Of a DNA stretch of 14,788 nucleotides, positions 7,124 through 13,955 are shown one piece after another. The position numbers and the translations under genes are program-made. The notes below the pieces were generated by a model that was not told where the DNA came from, ran no database searches, and worked only from the letters and a program-made list of their open reading frames with translations. Position 1 is the stretch's first letter. Every line of letters starts with the position of its first letter. Origin of the DNA: Spirochaetaceae bacterium (GTDB lineage: Bacteria; Spirochaetota; Spirochaetia; CADAEX01); contig WRFK01000013.1 in NCBI GenBank assembly GCA_009778835.1, positions 1 through 14,788 of the forward strand, read 5' to 3'.

Positions 7124-7918
7124 CTACAGACTTATTTTAAGCCCATCGTATGCCGGCATTACATGGTCAGGAAGCTCTTTTTTTAGCTTTTTATGATTAA
7201 TATCATGGCAAAAGTGGGTAAGAAATGCTTTTTTACACCTGCATATATCTATAATTTTTAATGCCTCTTCTATTGTAAAATGGGATGAGTATTTTCTATA
7301 TCTAAGCGCTCCAATTATTAGTATTTCAATTCCTTCCAGAAACTGCATGGATTTTTCGGAAATAAAACTGCAATCAGTAATATAAGCAAGATTTCCGATT
7401 TTATATCCAAAAATATCAAGATCCCCATGTTTAATAGGGACCGGGATAATATTTTTTTTAGAAAAATCACTGCCAATATCGGACAGAAGCTTTCCTTCGA
7501 AAGTTATAACATTATTTTCACTTATTGAGGTAAAAGAAAGTTTGGGTTTTTCTCCGGTATAGCCGGTATTTTTAAAAATATAACTGAAGCGGTTTGTAAC
7601 ATCTGCTATTGTATGCGAATTCCCATATACAGGCAAAGTGCCGACTCTTGTAAGAGAGCGAAGGTCATCTATTCCATGGATATGGTCTGCATGGGAATGG
7701 GTTAAGAGGACAAAATCAATTTTTTTTATTTTTTCCCTTATTGCCTGAATTCTGAATTCAGTAGCTATATCGATTATAAATGATGAGTTTTTAGTTTCAA
7801 TCCATACAGATGATCTTGTTCTTTTATTTTTTTCATTATTGGATGTACAAACTTTGCATCCGCATCCTATTACAGGAATTCCATGGGAAGTTCCTGTTCC
7901 CAAAAATGTAAGCTGCAT
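7124..7918 (-). CDS. MBL-fold metallohydrolase, PhnP-like
   Basis: A 264-residue metallo-beta-lactamase-fold hydrolase. It carries the metal-binding motif H74-S-H76-A-D78-H79 (THSHADH), later ligands in ITDCSF and SSHFTIEEA, and a final THFCHDINH. Near the start, GCGCKVC (C19, C21, C24) followed by RTRSS matches the extra cysteine zinc site of PhnP, the phosphoribosyl 1,2-cyclic phosphate phosphodiesterase of the C-P lyase pathway. No other phn gene is nearby. The enzyme probably hydrolyses a phosphodiester, possibly a cyclic nucleotide or tRNA/RNA-derived species, but the substrate is open. ATG 7918 has no strong ribosome site. It lies downstream of recQ on the same strand, with a 137-bp gap full of inverted repeats, so co-transcription is uncertain. 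Confidence 0.8.
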   Translation of the reverse strand: MQLTFLGTGTSHGIPVIGCGCKVCTSNNEKNKRTRSSVWIETKNSSFIIDIATEFRIQAIREKIKKIDFVLLTHSHADHIHGIDDLRSLTRVGTLPVYGNSHTIADVTNRFSYIFKNTGYTGEKPKLSFTSISENNVITFEGKLLSDIGSDFSKKNIIPVPIKHGDLDIFGYKIGNLAYITDCSFISEKSMQFLEGIEILIIGALRYRKYSSHFTIEEALKIIDICRCKKAFLTHFCHDINHKKLKKELPDHVMPAYDGLKISL

Positions 7919-7960
7919 AGTTATTTATATCACGAGTAATAGCTGACAATATAGGTTCTA

Positions 7961-8081
7961 GACAGAATAAATATACCTTTTTAAAATGGGCGAGATATGT
8001 TTATTCTGATAGGTATGGATTGTATGCAAATATTAAATAAGGCCTTAAGCCTTATTTAATATTTGCTGACAGAATAAACAT
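7961..8081. repeat. Three copies of a 14-mer (GACAGAATAAAYAT) around the recQ 3' end
   Basis: GACAGAATAAATAT lies at 7961-7974 and GACAGAATAAACAT at 8068-8081. An inverted copy (ATGTTTATTCTGAT) lies at 7997-8010. The rightmost copy is inside the last codons of recQ and the other two are in the intergenic gap. The left pair alone could form a stem with a 22-nt loop. Confidence 0.55.
8026..8066 (-). terminator. Perfect 18-bp inverted repeat overlapping the recQ stop codon
   Basis: GCAAATATTAAATAAGGC (8026-8043) is the exact reverse complement of 8049-8066, with a 5-nt loop. On the leftward transcript the first arm contains the last two sense codons and the TAA of recQ. There is no T-run afterwards, so it is not a classical terminator. 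It could stop transcription bidirectionally, protect the mRNA 3' end, or be the trace of an inserted element. The structure is certain; its function is inferred. Confidence 0.6.
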
Positions 8082-9615
8082 CTTTCCAGATATATTTTCC
8101 TTTTTTTATTTTTCCTTCTGTTACCAGTTTATCAACTGCTTCTTCTATAAAACTCCTCTGCCAAATAGATAATGCTCCATAATTTTTTGACATTCTGTAC
8201 CAAATACTATTATCGTGATCTTCTCTTGCTCCTGCAAGAATATCAACAATTTCTTTTTTTTGAAGTTTTCTGTTATTATTTTTTATAAGGCTTATAATTT
8301 CTGCAACTCCTTCGGGCTCTTGTATAAAACTTTTGTTGCATATATCGCAACCACTGCATACAGGAATTTCATCTGTAAAGTAAGAAAGAAGTTTGTGTCG
8401 TCTACAGGTTAAATTATTTTCCGCATAATCAATCATTTGAGCCATTCTTGAAGAATCATTTTTTTCCTGATGGAATTTCGATTTTTCCCTTTTTTCCGCA
8501 GCATCGAACAAAAGAATAGCTTCTGAAATTTCTCCATCCCTGCCTCCTCTTCCTGCTTCCTGGAGATATGCTTCTACAGATTGAGGAGTATTGCGGTGGA
8601 TAACTGTTCTTATATCCGGCTTGTCTATTCCCATTCCATAAGCGCAGGTAGCGACAAGTATTCCTGTTTTTGAAGGGAAAAACCATTTCTCTATATTATT
8701 TTTTTCCTCTTTTTCAAGTCCAGCATGATAGAAAAATATATCTTTGCTTTCAAGAGCTCTTCGTAAAAAGCGCGCTGTCATTTCTGTATCGGTCCTGCTT
8801 CTGCAAAAAACAAGAAGGGGTTTTTTTGATTTTTTTGCAATGGAATATGTTTCTCTGTCTATAGATAGTGTTTGTATTACCCTATAAAATAAGTTTGGCC
8901 TGTCCGGATTACCTACTATTAGATTTATTTGCTCATCGCCAAAAATATGGTTTTGAATTTTTTTAAGTATTAAAGGAGTTGCTGTGGCTGTAAAAGCAGT
9001 AACGCAATCCGGCTTTATTATGCCGATTATCTCTTTTATTTTTAACAATGCGCTTCTGAATGTTTCTCCCCACTCGGGCAAGGTGTGCGCTTCATCGATT
9101 ACAAGGTGGCTTATATAAGACGCGGATGCGGAAGAGCCATTGGCAGTAACGTTTTCCATGGGCTTGAAAGAGTCCAAAAAAAGAGAAAGGGATTCTGGGT
9201 TTGTAAGAAGGATTTTACTTTTTCCTGTTTTTATATTATCTATTGATTTTTGTTTTTCTTCTTTGTCAAGAAACCCTGCAAGAACACTAAAGCTAATTCC
9301 TGCGTTTTCAAGTCTTCGTGATTGGTCTTTTATAAGACTTAACAAAGGAGATAAAACTATAGTTGGTTTTTCCAAAATAACTGCAGGAAGCATATAGCAT
9401 AGCGATTTTCCATATCCTGTGGGCAATATTACTATTTGTCTGGAAACCGAATCGCTATTTTCGTCAACAGATGCAGAGGATAATATATTTGATATTACAA
9501 GGCGTTGGTAGGGAAAGAGGTATTTTATTCCAAAAACATTATTTGCAAGATCATTGAAATAATCTTTTTCATTTTCCATATCCTGGTAAACATTAGTTTT
9601 GGAAATTTGATTCAA
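8056..9615 (-). CDS. recQ: RecQ-family ATP-dependent DNA helicase (short form)
   Basis: A 519-residue superfamily-2 3'-5' DNA helicase that acts in recombination and repair. It has Walker A PTGYGKS (65-71), DEAH (174-177), a RecQ-type WGETFR loop just after, TATAT (209-213), the motif V region ATCAYGMGIDKPD and motif VI QEAGRGGRDG (352-361). The RecQ zinc site has C404, C420, C423 and C426. A short winged-helix remnant follows, but the HRDC domain of longer RecQ proteins is absent. The first possible start is a TTG at 9615 without a ribosome site. ATG at 9579 (residue 13) gives a normal RecQ N-terminus and may be the real start, although its AGGA is only 1 bp upstream. It stands alone, and its 3' end lies inside a long inverted repeat. 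Confidence 0.88.
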   Translation of the reverse strand: MNQISKTNVYQDMENEKDYFNDLANNVFGIKYLFPYQRLVISNILSSASVDENSDSVSRQIVILPTGYGKSLCYMLPAVILEKPTIVLSPLLSLIKDQSRRLENAGISFSVLAGFLDKEEKQKSIDNIKTGKSKILLTNPESLSLFLDSFKPMENVTANGSSASASYISHLVIDEAHTLPEWGETFRSALLKIKEIIGIIKPDCVTAFTATATPLILKKIQNHIFGDEQINLIVGNPDRPNLFYRVIQTLSIDRETYSIAKKSKKPLLVFCRSRTDTEMTARFLRRALESKDIFFYHAGLEKEEKNNIEKWFFPSKTGILVATCAYGMGIDKPDIRTVIHRNTPQSVEAYLQEAGRGGRDGEISEAILLFDAAEKREKSKFHQEKNDSSRMAQMIDYAENNLTCRRHKLLSYFTDEIPVCSGCDICNKSFIQEPEGVAEIISLIKNNNRKLQKKEIVDILAGAREDHDNSIWYRMSKNYGALSIWQRSFIEEAVDKLVTEGKIKKGKYIWKDVYSVSKY

Positions 9616-9650
9616 TTCTGTTGTTAATTGGCAACGTATGTTGGAAATTT

Positions 9651-9740
9651 ATCACGCTAAGGCGCAAAGCCCACAGAGGCCGCAAAGCAAAATATTAAGG
9701 AATTGACCACGAAGCAAACAAACCAGCACGAACAACTTAA
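9651..9740. repeat. Degenerate short intergenic repeats (GCAAAG / CACGAAG type)
   Basis: The stretch contains loosely repeated units such as CTAAGGCGCAAAGCC, CAGAGGCCGCAAAGC, ACCACGAAGC and GCACGAACAA, with a purine bias on one strand and a GC content well above the surroundings. It fits the kind of decaying intergenic tandem array seen in some spirochaete and other genomes. No gene is visible between recQ and the next start at 9809. Confidence 0.4.
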
Positions 9741-9751
9741 TTTTTGATAAA

Positions 9752-9766
9752 CCCTATTAAATAGGG
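9752..9766. promoter_or_regulatory. Palindrome CCCTATT-A-AATAGGG before the NadS-like gene
   Basis: Seven-base arms (9752-9758 and 9760-9766) are perfectly inverted around one central base, 42 bp upstream of the ATG at 9809. A candidate -35 TTGATA (9744-9749) adjoins it, and TTATTT (9768-9773) could serve as -10 with an 18-bp spacer, placing the palindrome in the spacer. That suits autorepression by the helix-turn-helix protein, which is inferred. Confidence 0.4.
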
Positions 9767-9808
9767 CTTATTTATGATAATAATATGATTCGTGAAAAGG
9801 AATAAAAA

Positions 9809-10111
9809 ATGAGCGTATACAAAAGCATTATGCAAGGCTTGACCGAAGCTGCGGATTATCAACAAGGAAAAATCAAAGCCCGAAAAACAAAACTGACCAT
9901 AAAACCAGTAGACACCTTTAATACCAACGAGATCAAACGCATACGGGAAAAGACCGGATTAAGCCAAGTAATATTTGCCGGATCAATGGGAGTTTCACCA
10001 AAAACAGTAGAAGCATGGGAAAACGGCAGAAATAAACCAGAAGGAGCTTCCCGTCGGCTACTTGAAATTGTCCGAGATGATCCTGCTTTTCTAACGCGCT
10101 TTCAAGCTTGA
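9809..10111 (+). CDS. Solitary HTH antitoxin, NadS/HigA type
   Basis: A 100-residue Xre-type DNA-binding protein. The N-terminus (MSVYKSIMQGLTEAADYQQG, then KIKARKTKLTI) and the helix-turn-helix at about 40-75 (IKRIREKTGLSQVIFAGSMG, then VSPKTVEAWENGRNKPEG) are typical of NadS-like antitoxins of RelE/HigB-type toxin pairs. The ribosome site AAAAGGAA precedes ATG 9809. In such pairs the toxin usually lies directly upstream, but only about 190 bp of repeat-rich DNA separates this gene from recQ and no toxin frame exists on either side. It is therefore an orphan antitoxin or a free-standing regulator. The gene is GC-richer than its neighbours, consistent with transfer. Confidence 0.8.
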   Translation: MSVYKSIMQGLTEAADYQQGKIKARKTKLTIKPVDTFNTNEIKRIREKTGLSQVIFAGSMGVSPKTVEAWENGRNKPEGASRRLLEIVRDDPAFLTRFQA

Positions 10112-10141
10112 TTGTACTCTCAGGCATCAAATGATTATAAT
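10112..10141 (+). promoter_or_regulatory. Promoter of the HicB-like gene
   Basis: TTGTAC at 10112-10117, an 18-bp spacer and a perfect TATAAT at 10136-10141. It begins immediately after the stop codon of the preceding antitoxin gene, so the HicB-like gene can be transcribed on its own from about 10148. Confidence 0.55.
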
Positions 10142-10189
10142 AGACAAACAAGTTAGGGATTTAATTAATCAAACTAAAATAGGAAAACA

Positions 10190-10615
10190 ATGACATATCA
10201 TTTTAAAGTATATAAAGAAAATAATGGTTATTGGGCGGAATGTTGTGAGCTTAAAGGTTGCGTTACGCAAGCAGATACTCTTGAAGAATTATATTCTTCC
10301 TGCAAAGAGGCATTGAATTTATATCTGGAAGAACCGAATGATACAAAAGTAGTATTCCCTCTTCCTAATGAAAATTTGGACTCTAAAAAAAATCTAATAA
10401 AAATAGCAGTAGAACCTGAAATAGCATTAGCAGTATTATTGCGGTATTATAGATCGAATTCTAAAATGACCCAAAAACAGGCAGCGGAATTGTTGGGAAT
10501 GAAAAATATATATAGTTATCAAAGATTAGAAAAAAAATCAAATCCAACATTAAATATAATAAAAAAAATACATACAATATTTCCCGAAATAAAATTAGAA
10601 TATTTATTGCATTGA
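10190..10615 (+). CDS. Solitary HicB-family antitoxin with C-terminal HTH
   Basis: A 141-residue protein with a HicB-like N-terminal domain (about 1-60: YHFKVYKENNGYWAECCELK, then GCVTQADTLEEL, a degenerate partial RNase H-like fold) and an Xre helix-turn-helix at about 78-125 (LLRYYRSNSKMTQKQAAELL, then GMKNIYSYQRLE). HicB proteins neutralise the HicA mRNA interferase and repress their own promoter. No hicA-sized gene lies on either side: 78 bp separate it from the upstream gene and about 210 bp of non-coding DNA follow. AGGAAAA precedes ATG 10190. Its composition is as AT-rich as the chromosome, unlike the preceding antitoxin, so the two probably have separate histories. Confidence 0.8.
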   Translation: MTYHFKVYKENNGYWAECCELKGCVTQADTLEELYSSCKEALNLYLEEPNDTKVVFPLPNENLDSKKNLIKIAVEPEIALAVLLRYYRSNSKMTQKQAAELLGMKNIYSYQRLEKKSNPTLNIIKKIHTIFPEIKLEYLLH

Positions 10616-10781
10616 TATTCTTTTAAGTAGTGCATTTGCGAAACATTTTGTTCTCTATTCAGTGGCTTTTGCTATTCTTCAATAAACTCAAAATAATTTC
10701 AAACAAAAATAAATATTTTCTTAATTTTTAAAGCAGCCATCCCTTTTACCCGGTTATAAAGTTATAGCTTCGACACTTTTG

Positions 10782-10810
10782 TTGACAGCTATACAAATGT
10801 AGAGTATTTT
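10782..10810 (+). promoter_or_regulatory. Promoter of the DUF3782-like gene
   Basis: Perfect TTGACA at 10782-10787, a 17-bp spacer and TATTTT at 10805-10810. The leader is short (about 10 nt), with TAAGGAG at 10814-10820 right in front of ATG 10827. Confidence 0.6.
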
Positions 10811-10826
10811 AAATAAGGAGCATATT

Positions 10827-11420
10827 ATGCAGGAACTACAAAACGAACCTCTAACTTTTGAAAAAGTCTGGGCTGCTCTGATGGAAAACAGAGAGCAAAT
10901 GAAGGAAACTGATAGGCAGATGAAAGAAACTGATCGGAAAATTCAGGAAACTGACCGGATAGTTAAGGAAGTTAGCAAGCAGATAGGCAAACTGGGAAAC
11001 CGCTTTGGAGAACTTGCAGAACATCTAGTTGTTCCCGGCATTATGGATAAATTCAATAACCTCGGGTTTAATTTTAGCGAGATTACCCCAAATGGACGCA
11101 AGTTCGTAGATCCCGAAACCGAAAAGTTTTTAGCAGAAGTTGATATTATTCTGGAAAACAGCGACATTTTTATAGCTGTAGAAGTTAAATCAAAACTGCA
11201 TACGCAGGATGTTGACGACCATATTGCCCGTATGGAAGTTTTGCGCTGTATTGCAGATTCCAAGAACGATAAAAGAAAATACCATGGCGCGATTGCCGGT
11301 GCCATAATGACAAGCAAAACACGCGACTATGCCCACAAGTCCGGATTCTATCTAATAGAGCAGAGCGGTGACACCATGAAGCTCGAAATACCCGAAGGGT
11401 TTGTTCCCCGAGCATGGTAA
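10827..11420 (+). CDS. Coiled-coil PD-(D/E)XK nuclease-like protein (DUF3782 type)
   Basis: A 197-residue protein of unknown function. The N-terminal third is a coiled coil with near-perfect heptads (MKETDRQ-MKETDRK-IQETDRI-VKEVSKQ, residues 25-52), encoded by diverging 21-bp DNA repeats from 10899. The rest fits a PD-(D/E)XK nuclease core: E62/E65 in FGELAEH, D106 in LAEVDIIL, then E119-V-K121 in IAVEVKS, the metal and catalytic triad arrangement. The family (DUF3782-like) is common in spirochaetes and cyanobacteria, often in many copies. A nuclease role is inferred from the motif and is unproven. The gene is GC-richer than the core genes. Its last codons (PRAW-stop) and 3' flank recur 158 bp downstream, which suggests a lost second copy. 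Confidence 0.75.
   Translation: MQELQNEPLTFEKVWAALMENREQMKETDRQMKETDRKIQETDRIVKEVSKQIGKLGNRFGELAEHLVVPGIMDKFNNLGFNFSEITPNGRKFVDPETEKFLAEVDIILENSDIFIAVEVKSKLHTQDVDDHIARMEVLRCIADSKNDKRKYHGAIAGAIMTSKTRDYAHKSGFYLIEQSGDTMKLEIPEGFVPRAW
10899..10982 (+). repeat. Four 21-bp in-frame tandem units coding coiled-coil heptads
   Basis: Units start at 10899, 10920, 10941 and 10962, each coding one heptad. The first two are most alike at DNA level (ATGAARGAAACTGATMGG core); the fourth is strongly diverged. Such units can expand or contract by slippage while keeping the reading frame. Confidence 0.6.
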
Positions 11421-11451
11421 GCATTAAGAAATAATCTCTAAATAAAACAAT
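11403..11451 (+). repeat. 3'-end repeat, copy A (inside the DUF3782-like gene end)
   Basis: The segment covers the last codons (PRAW-stop) of the gene and 30 bp beyond. It matches 11561-11609 over about 49 bp with few differences; shared cores include GAGCATGGTAA and AAATAATCTCTAA. Confidence 0.6.
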
Positions 11452-11560
11452 ATAAATTGAGAAAACACTTTTTGGGATTGCCCCGAATAAATTTACAAAA
11501 CGATAGATTCAACTCTACAGCAGAATTATGAACAAGCCTACGGGGTACATGGACAACTCC

Positions 11561-11609
11561 GTTACCCAGAGCATGGTAAACATTATAAAATAATCTCTAA
11601 TTACACAAT
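11561..11609 (+). pseudogene. Remnant 3' end of a second DUF3782-like gene (repeat copy B)
   Basis: This copy keeps the sense codons for PRAW and the stop, in the same relation to the following AT-rich flank as in the intact gene 158 bp upstream. The frame upstream is broken by a stop within about 50 bp and does not resemble the nuclease domain. Only the end of a former paralogue, or a recombination scar, remains. Confidence 0.4.
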
Positions 11610-11686
11610 TTTCTGGATAGGCTAAAAATTACAGCCGAAGGCTGAGCTGATTTCCCAAAATCATTGATGATACACTATGAAATATG

Positions 11687-11741
11687 AAGGGACGAAAAAA
11701 TTAGGTACTCCATACCCCACCGGAGGCTCCATCCCTTTTTT
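11687..11741 (+). terminator. Structured GC-rich element with terminator-like ends
   Basis: AAGGGA (11687-11692) pairs with TCCCTT (11732-11737), followed by T residues to 11741. Inside, GGTA (11704-11707) pairs with TACC (11713-11716), and GGAGGCTCC (11722-11730) is nearly self-complementary. It lies between convergent genes and could stop rightward transcripts. An alternative is a dispersed intergenic repeat. Confidence 0.35.
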
Positions 11742-11792
11742 CCATCCCTATTCGTTGCCTTCGAGAACCTCAGCCACCGCGTGAAATAATTC

Positions 11793-12299
11793 CTACTGCT
11801 GTACTTCTTTACTAAGCGTTAAAGGTACGGAAGGAATGTCGGTTATGGTATTATCATTAGCATCTTTTAACGCCATAAAATTACCACCCATTACGGTTAC
11901 TTTTATAATCTGACTACCAATTACCGTACTATCTAGCTTAAACGTCTGCGTAAAAGCATATATGTTGAAGTCAGCATACCCTTCACCTATGCTTGCGATA
12001 AATCCAGTTGTACTATCATAAGTTTTGGCTAATTCAGTACATGTTACTGTATACGTAATATCAGAAGCCGAAAAATGATCTCCCCAACCACCGTCAGGAG
12101 TATATGTAGGCGCAAAACTTATAGACGTCTGTCCGGAAGTATACGCCGGAAAACTCACCGCTACATCTTTCGTCACTGTAATTGGCGGTGGCGGATCATC
12201 CGGGTCTGCATTACAACTTGTCAGAATCCCAAGTGGCAGCGCGAAAAAAGCGCTAGCTGCTAAAATGTAGATCAATGTACACATCAATATCCTTTTCAT
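11793..12299 (-). CDS. Putative lipoprotein of unknown function
   Basis: A 168-residue exported protein. ATG 12299 follows a good AGGAG site. Residues 1-28 form a signal peptide with a positive start (MKR) and a hydrophobic core, ending in the lipobox LTSC with C29 as the lipidated residue. A short acidic/proline linker (NADPDDPPPP) follows. The mature part is rich in Thr, Ser and aromatic residues with alternating beta-strand patterns, suggesting a small all-beta domain. No known family was recognised. It would be anchored in the inner or outer membrane. It is GC-richer than the genes to its right and lies in a separate transcript, with 79 bp to the next gene's stop. Confidence 0.7.
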   Translation of the reverse strand: MKRILMCTLIYILAASAFFALPLGILTSCNADPDDPPPPITVTKDVAVSFPAYTSGQTSISFAPTYTPDGGWGDHFSASDITYTVTCTELAKTYDSTTGFIASIGEGYADFNIYAFTQTFKLDSTVIGSQIIKVTVMGGNFMALKDANDNTITDIPSVPLTLSKEVQQ

Positions 12300-12378
12300 T
12301 TTTATCTCCTTTTGTAAATCTATTTTGTTATATAACGAATAACTATAATCATTATTCAGCCATTTAAGGTGTATCGCT

Positions 12379-13944
12379 TTATGACAAGGGGTTATCTGAT
12401 TTTACAGTAGGAATATTCAAGTCTTTATGTGTTAAAAAATCTTGAAATAATTCCATGCCATTAGCTTTTGGACCAAAATATATTTTTTCTATGTGTTTGG
12501 AAACTTGAGGCTCGTATTCTACATACATTCTGTAATTATCATTTTTAATTTTATCGTTATTATTGAGGCGAATTATTTTTATTATTCTGCATTCCTGTTC
12601 TTCTTTGAAAGCAATGTCTTTGGTAAGATAACGTAAATTGATAAGCAATTGTCCAACAACTTCCGGGTCTAAATTTTGAACCAGGCTTTTTAATGTTTCC
12701 ATTTCCTTGTTTATATTTTTGATAATATCAATAATATATTCATTATAGTTTTCTACTCTTGTTTTTATATCATCTTCTGTTTCTTCTTCATTTTTCTCTT
12801 GATAAAAAAGATAACCCTCTTTGTGCCCAACTGTTTCTACTCGCTGGCTAGTAGGATCAATATATATGCATCGAAAAAGCGCATATTTATTTAATTCTTC
12901 TTTTTCATTTAAATTATTGTCATCTGTTTTTAATTCTTTTATAGGCATTTGCGCTTCTTTGCTAAAAAAACCATTTCTGAAAACAAGAGATAATCCTGTT
13001 CCTTCCACTCCGTTTTCTTTGCCATAAAGCCGAAATTGATTTAAACTGTTGTGCTTAAATATAAAGCAACCTGCAAAAGCTCCATATCCTATATTTGATA
13101 TTGGTCTTACAGGAGTTTTTGTTTTTCCAAACAGGTAGTCGAGTAAAATATTCCCTTCTGTTGGGTCGTTGGAATAGTTTATGGCATTTAACCGGAATTT
13201 TGAAAATTCGAATAACTGTTTTTGCGAAACTGTTTTCGTGGTATAATGTGCCACTGATTTATCATTATACTTATTATTTATATGCAGATTGCTTATTATT
13301 TTAATAGAGCGAATATAAACCTCTTTATATTTGCTTAATTCTTTTATGCCTTTTGTAATTTCTCTAAAAAATAGTCCATCGTCGGTATCCATATCCAACA
13401 TTTGATGTAGTATTTCTTCCTGCAGGAAATATTTTTTGTCGTTTTCATCCAAAGAAATAAATATATGTAAAATATCTTTTCCATATTTTTGAAAACAGTT
13501 TATTGATTCTTTGAATAAAGATTCGCTGTTTATGATTTTAGCTATTTTGACAAAAGTAGCTCCCCGATAAATAAAATTAAAAGCATATTCCGGTTTAATT
13601 TGTGCGGCTTTACCAAATTTTTCAATTGATTCTATATATAGTGTTTCATTCTTTGTTATGTCACCTATTCTGAAAAGCGCATTTCCCAAATTATAATAAC
13701 AATCTGCATGATTTGGGGCGCGTTTTATAGCTTTGTCATATTTTTCAACTGCTTTTCTAAATAATGTTTCGTCCTGTTCGATTTCAGCTAATTCATAAAG
13801 CGCATTTCCCCAATAAACAAAAGCATCTGCATAGTCGGGATTTAGTTTTGTGGCTTTTTCATAGCAACTTATTGCTTCTTCAAGTTTTTTGGAATTGAAT
13901 AATTCCTTTCCTTTGTTAAACCAATATTCTGCATCATTGTTCAT
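12379..13944 (-). CDS. TPR-repeat protein with C-terminal DUF2971-like domain
   Basis: A 521-residue predicted cytoplasmic protein. Four tetratricopeptide units occupy residues 5-155. Units 2-4 are lengthened to about 41 residues by a recurring insert of the form AEIEQDETLF / GDITKNETLY / AKIINSESLF. A helical linker follows. From about 230, the pattern AHYTTKTVSQKQLFEF, NAINYSNDPTEG (about 254-264), 'CFIFKHNSLNQFRLYGKENG', GLSLVF, EEQECRII and IEKIYFGPKA fits DUF2971. The biochemical role of that domain is not established. Its HYT-plus-NDPxEG layout is reminiscent of ADP-ribosyltransferase-like folds, a speculation. ATG 13944 follows a GGGGGA ribosome site and is 11 bp after the stop of the membrane protein gene, so the two are co-transcribed. 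TPRs suggest partner binding. Confidence 0.75.
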   Translation of the reverse strand: MNNDAEYWFNKGKELFNSKKLEEAISCYEKATKLNPDYADAFVYWGNALYELAEIEQDETLFRKAVEKYDKAIKRAPNHADCYYNLGNALFRIGDITKNETLYIESIEKFGKAAQIKPEYAFNFIYRGATFVKIAKIINSESLFKESINCFQKYGKDILHIFISLDENDKKYFLQEEILHQMLDMDTDDGLFFREITKGIKELSKYKEVYIRSIKIISNLHINNKYNDKSVAHYTTKTVSQKQLFEFSKFRLNAINYSNDPTEGNILLDYLFGKTKTPVRPISNIGYGAFAGCFIFKHNSLNQFRLYGKENGVEGTGLSLVFRNGFFSKEAQMPIKELKTDDNNLNEKEELNKYALFRCIYIDPTSQRVETVGHKEGYLFYQEKNEEETEDDIKTRVENYNEYIIDIIKNINKEMETLKSLVQNLDPEVVGQLLINLRYLTKDIAFKEEQECRIIKIIRLNNNDKIKNDNYRMYVEYEPQVSKHIEKIYFGPKANGMELFQDFLTHKDLNIPTVKSDNPLS

Positions 13945-13955
13945 ACTTTTTCCCC

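Larger units (their letters stand above)
11421..11792. other. Non-coding 372-bp stretch with gene-remnant and structured repeat
   Basis: No supported gene lies here. From left to right it holds the rest of repeat copy A, copy B at 11561-11609 (with an in-frame PRAW-stop, like the end of the DUF3782-like gene), and a small CAGCC-GAA-GGCTG hairpin (11632-11644). Next comes a GC-rich structured segment at 11687-11741, in which AAGGGA pairs with TCCCTT before a T-run. Composition differs sharply from the chromosome, so this looks like decayed accessory DNA. Confidence 0.5.

Noticed and set aside
9640..9760. CRISPR array or integron attC site in the repeat-rich gap
   Set aside because: Repeats are short, degenerate and without regular spacers, and no paired core sites or Cas/integrase genes are visible.
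10131..10193. A 20-codon frame (MIIIDKQVRDLINQTKIGKQ) ending ATGA over the HicB-like start, as a coupled mini-gene or hicA remnant
   Set aside because: Its start overlaps the TATAAT at 10136-10141, it has only a weak ribosome site, and the peptide does not resemble HicA.
10943..11317. Leftward 124-codon frame opposite the DUF3782-like gene
   Set aside because: It mirrors the repeat-containing coding strand, has no ribosome site and no recognisable domain; the rightward gene has a promoter, a ribosome site and a family pattern.
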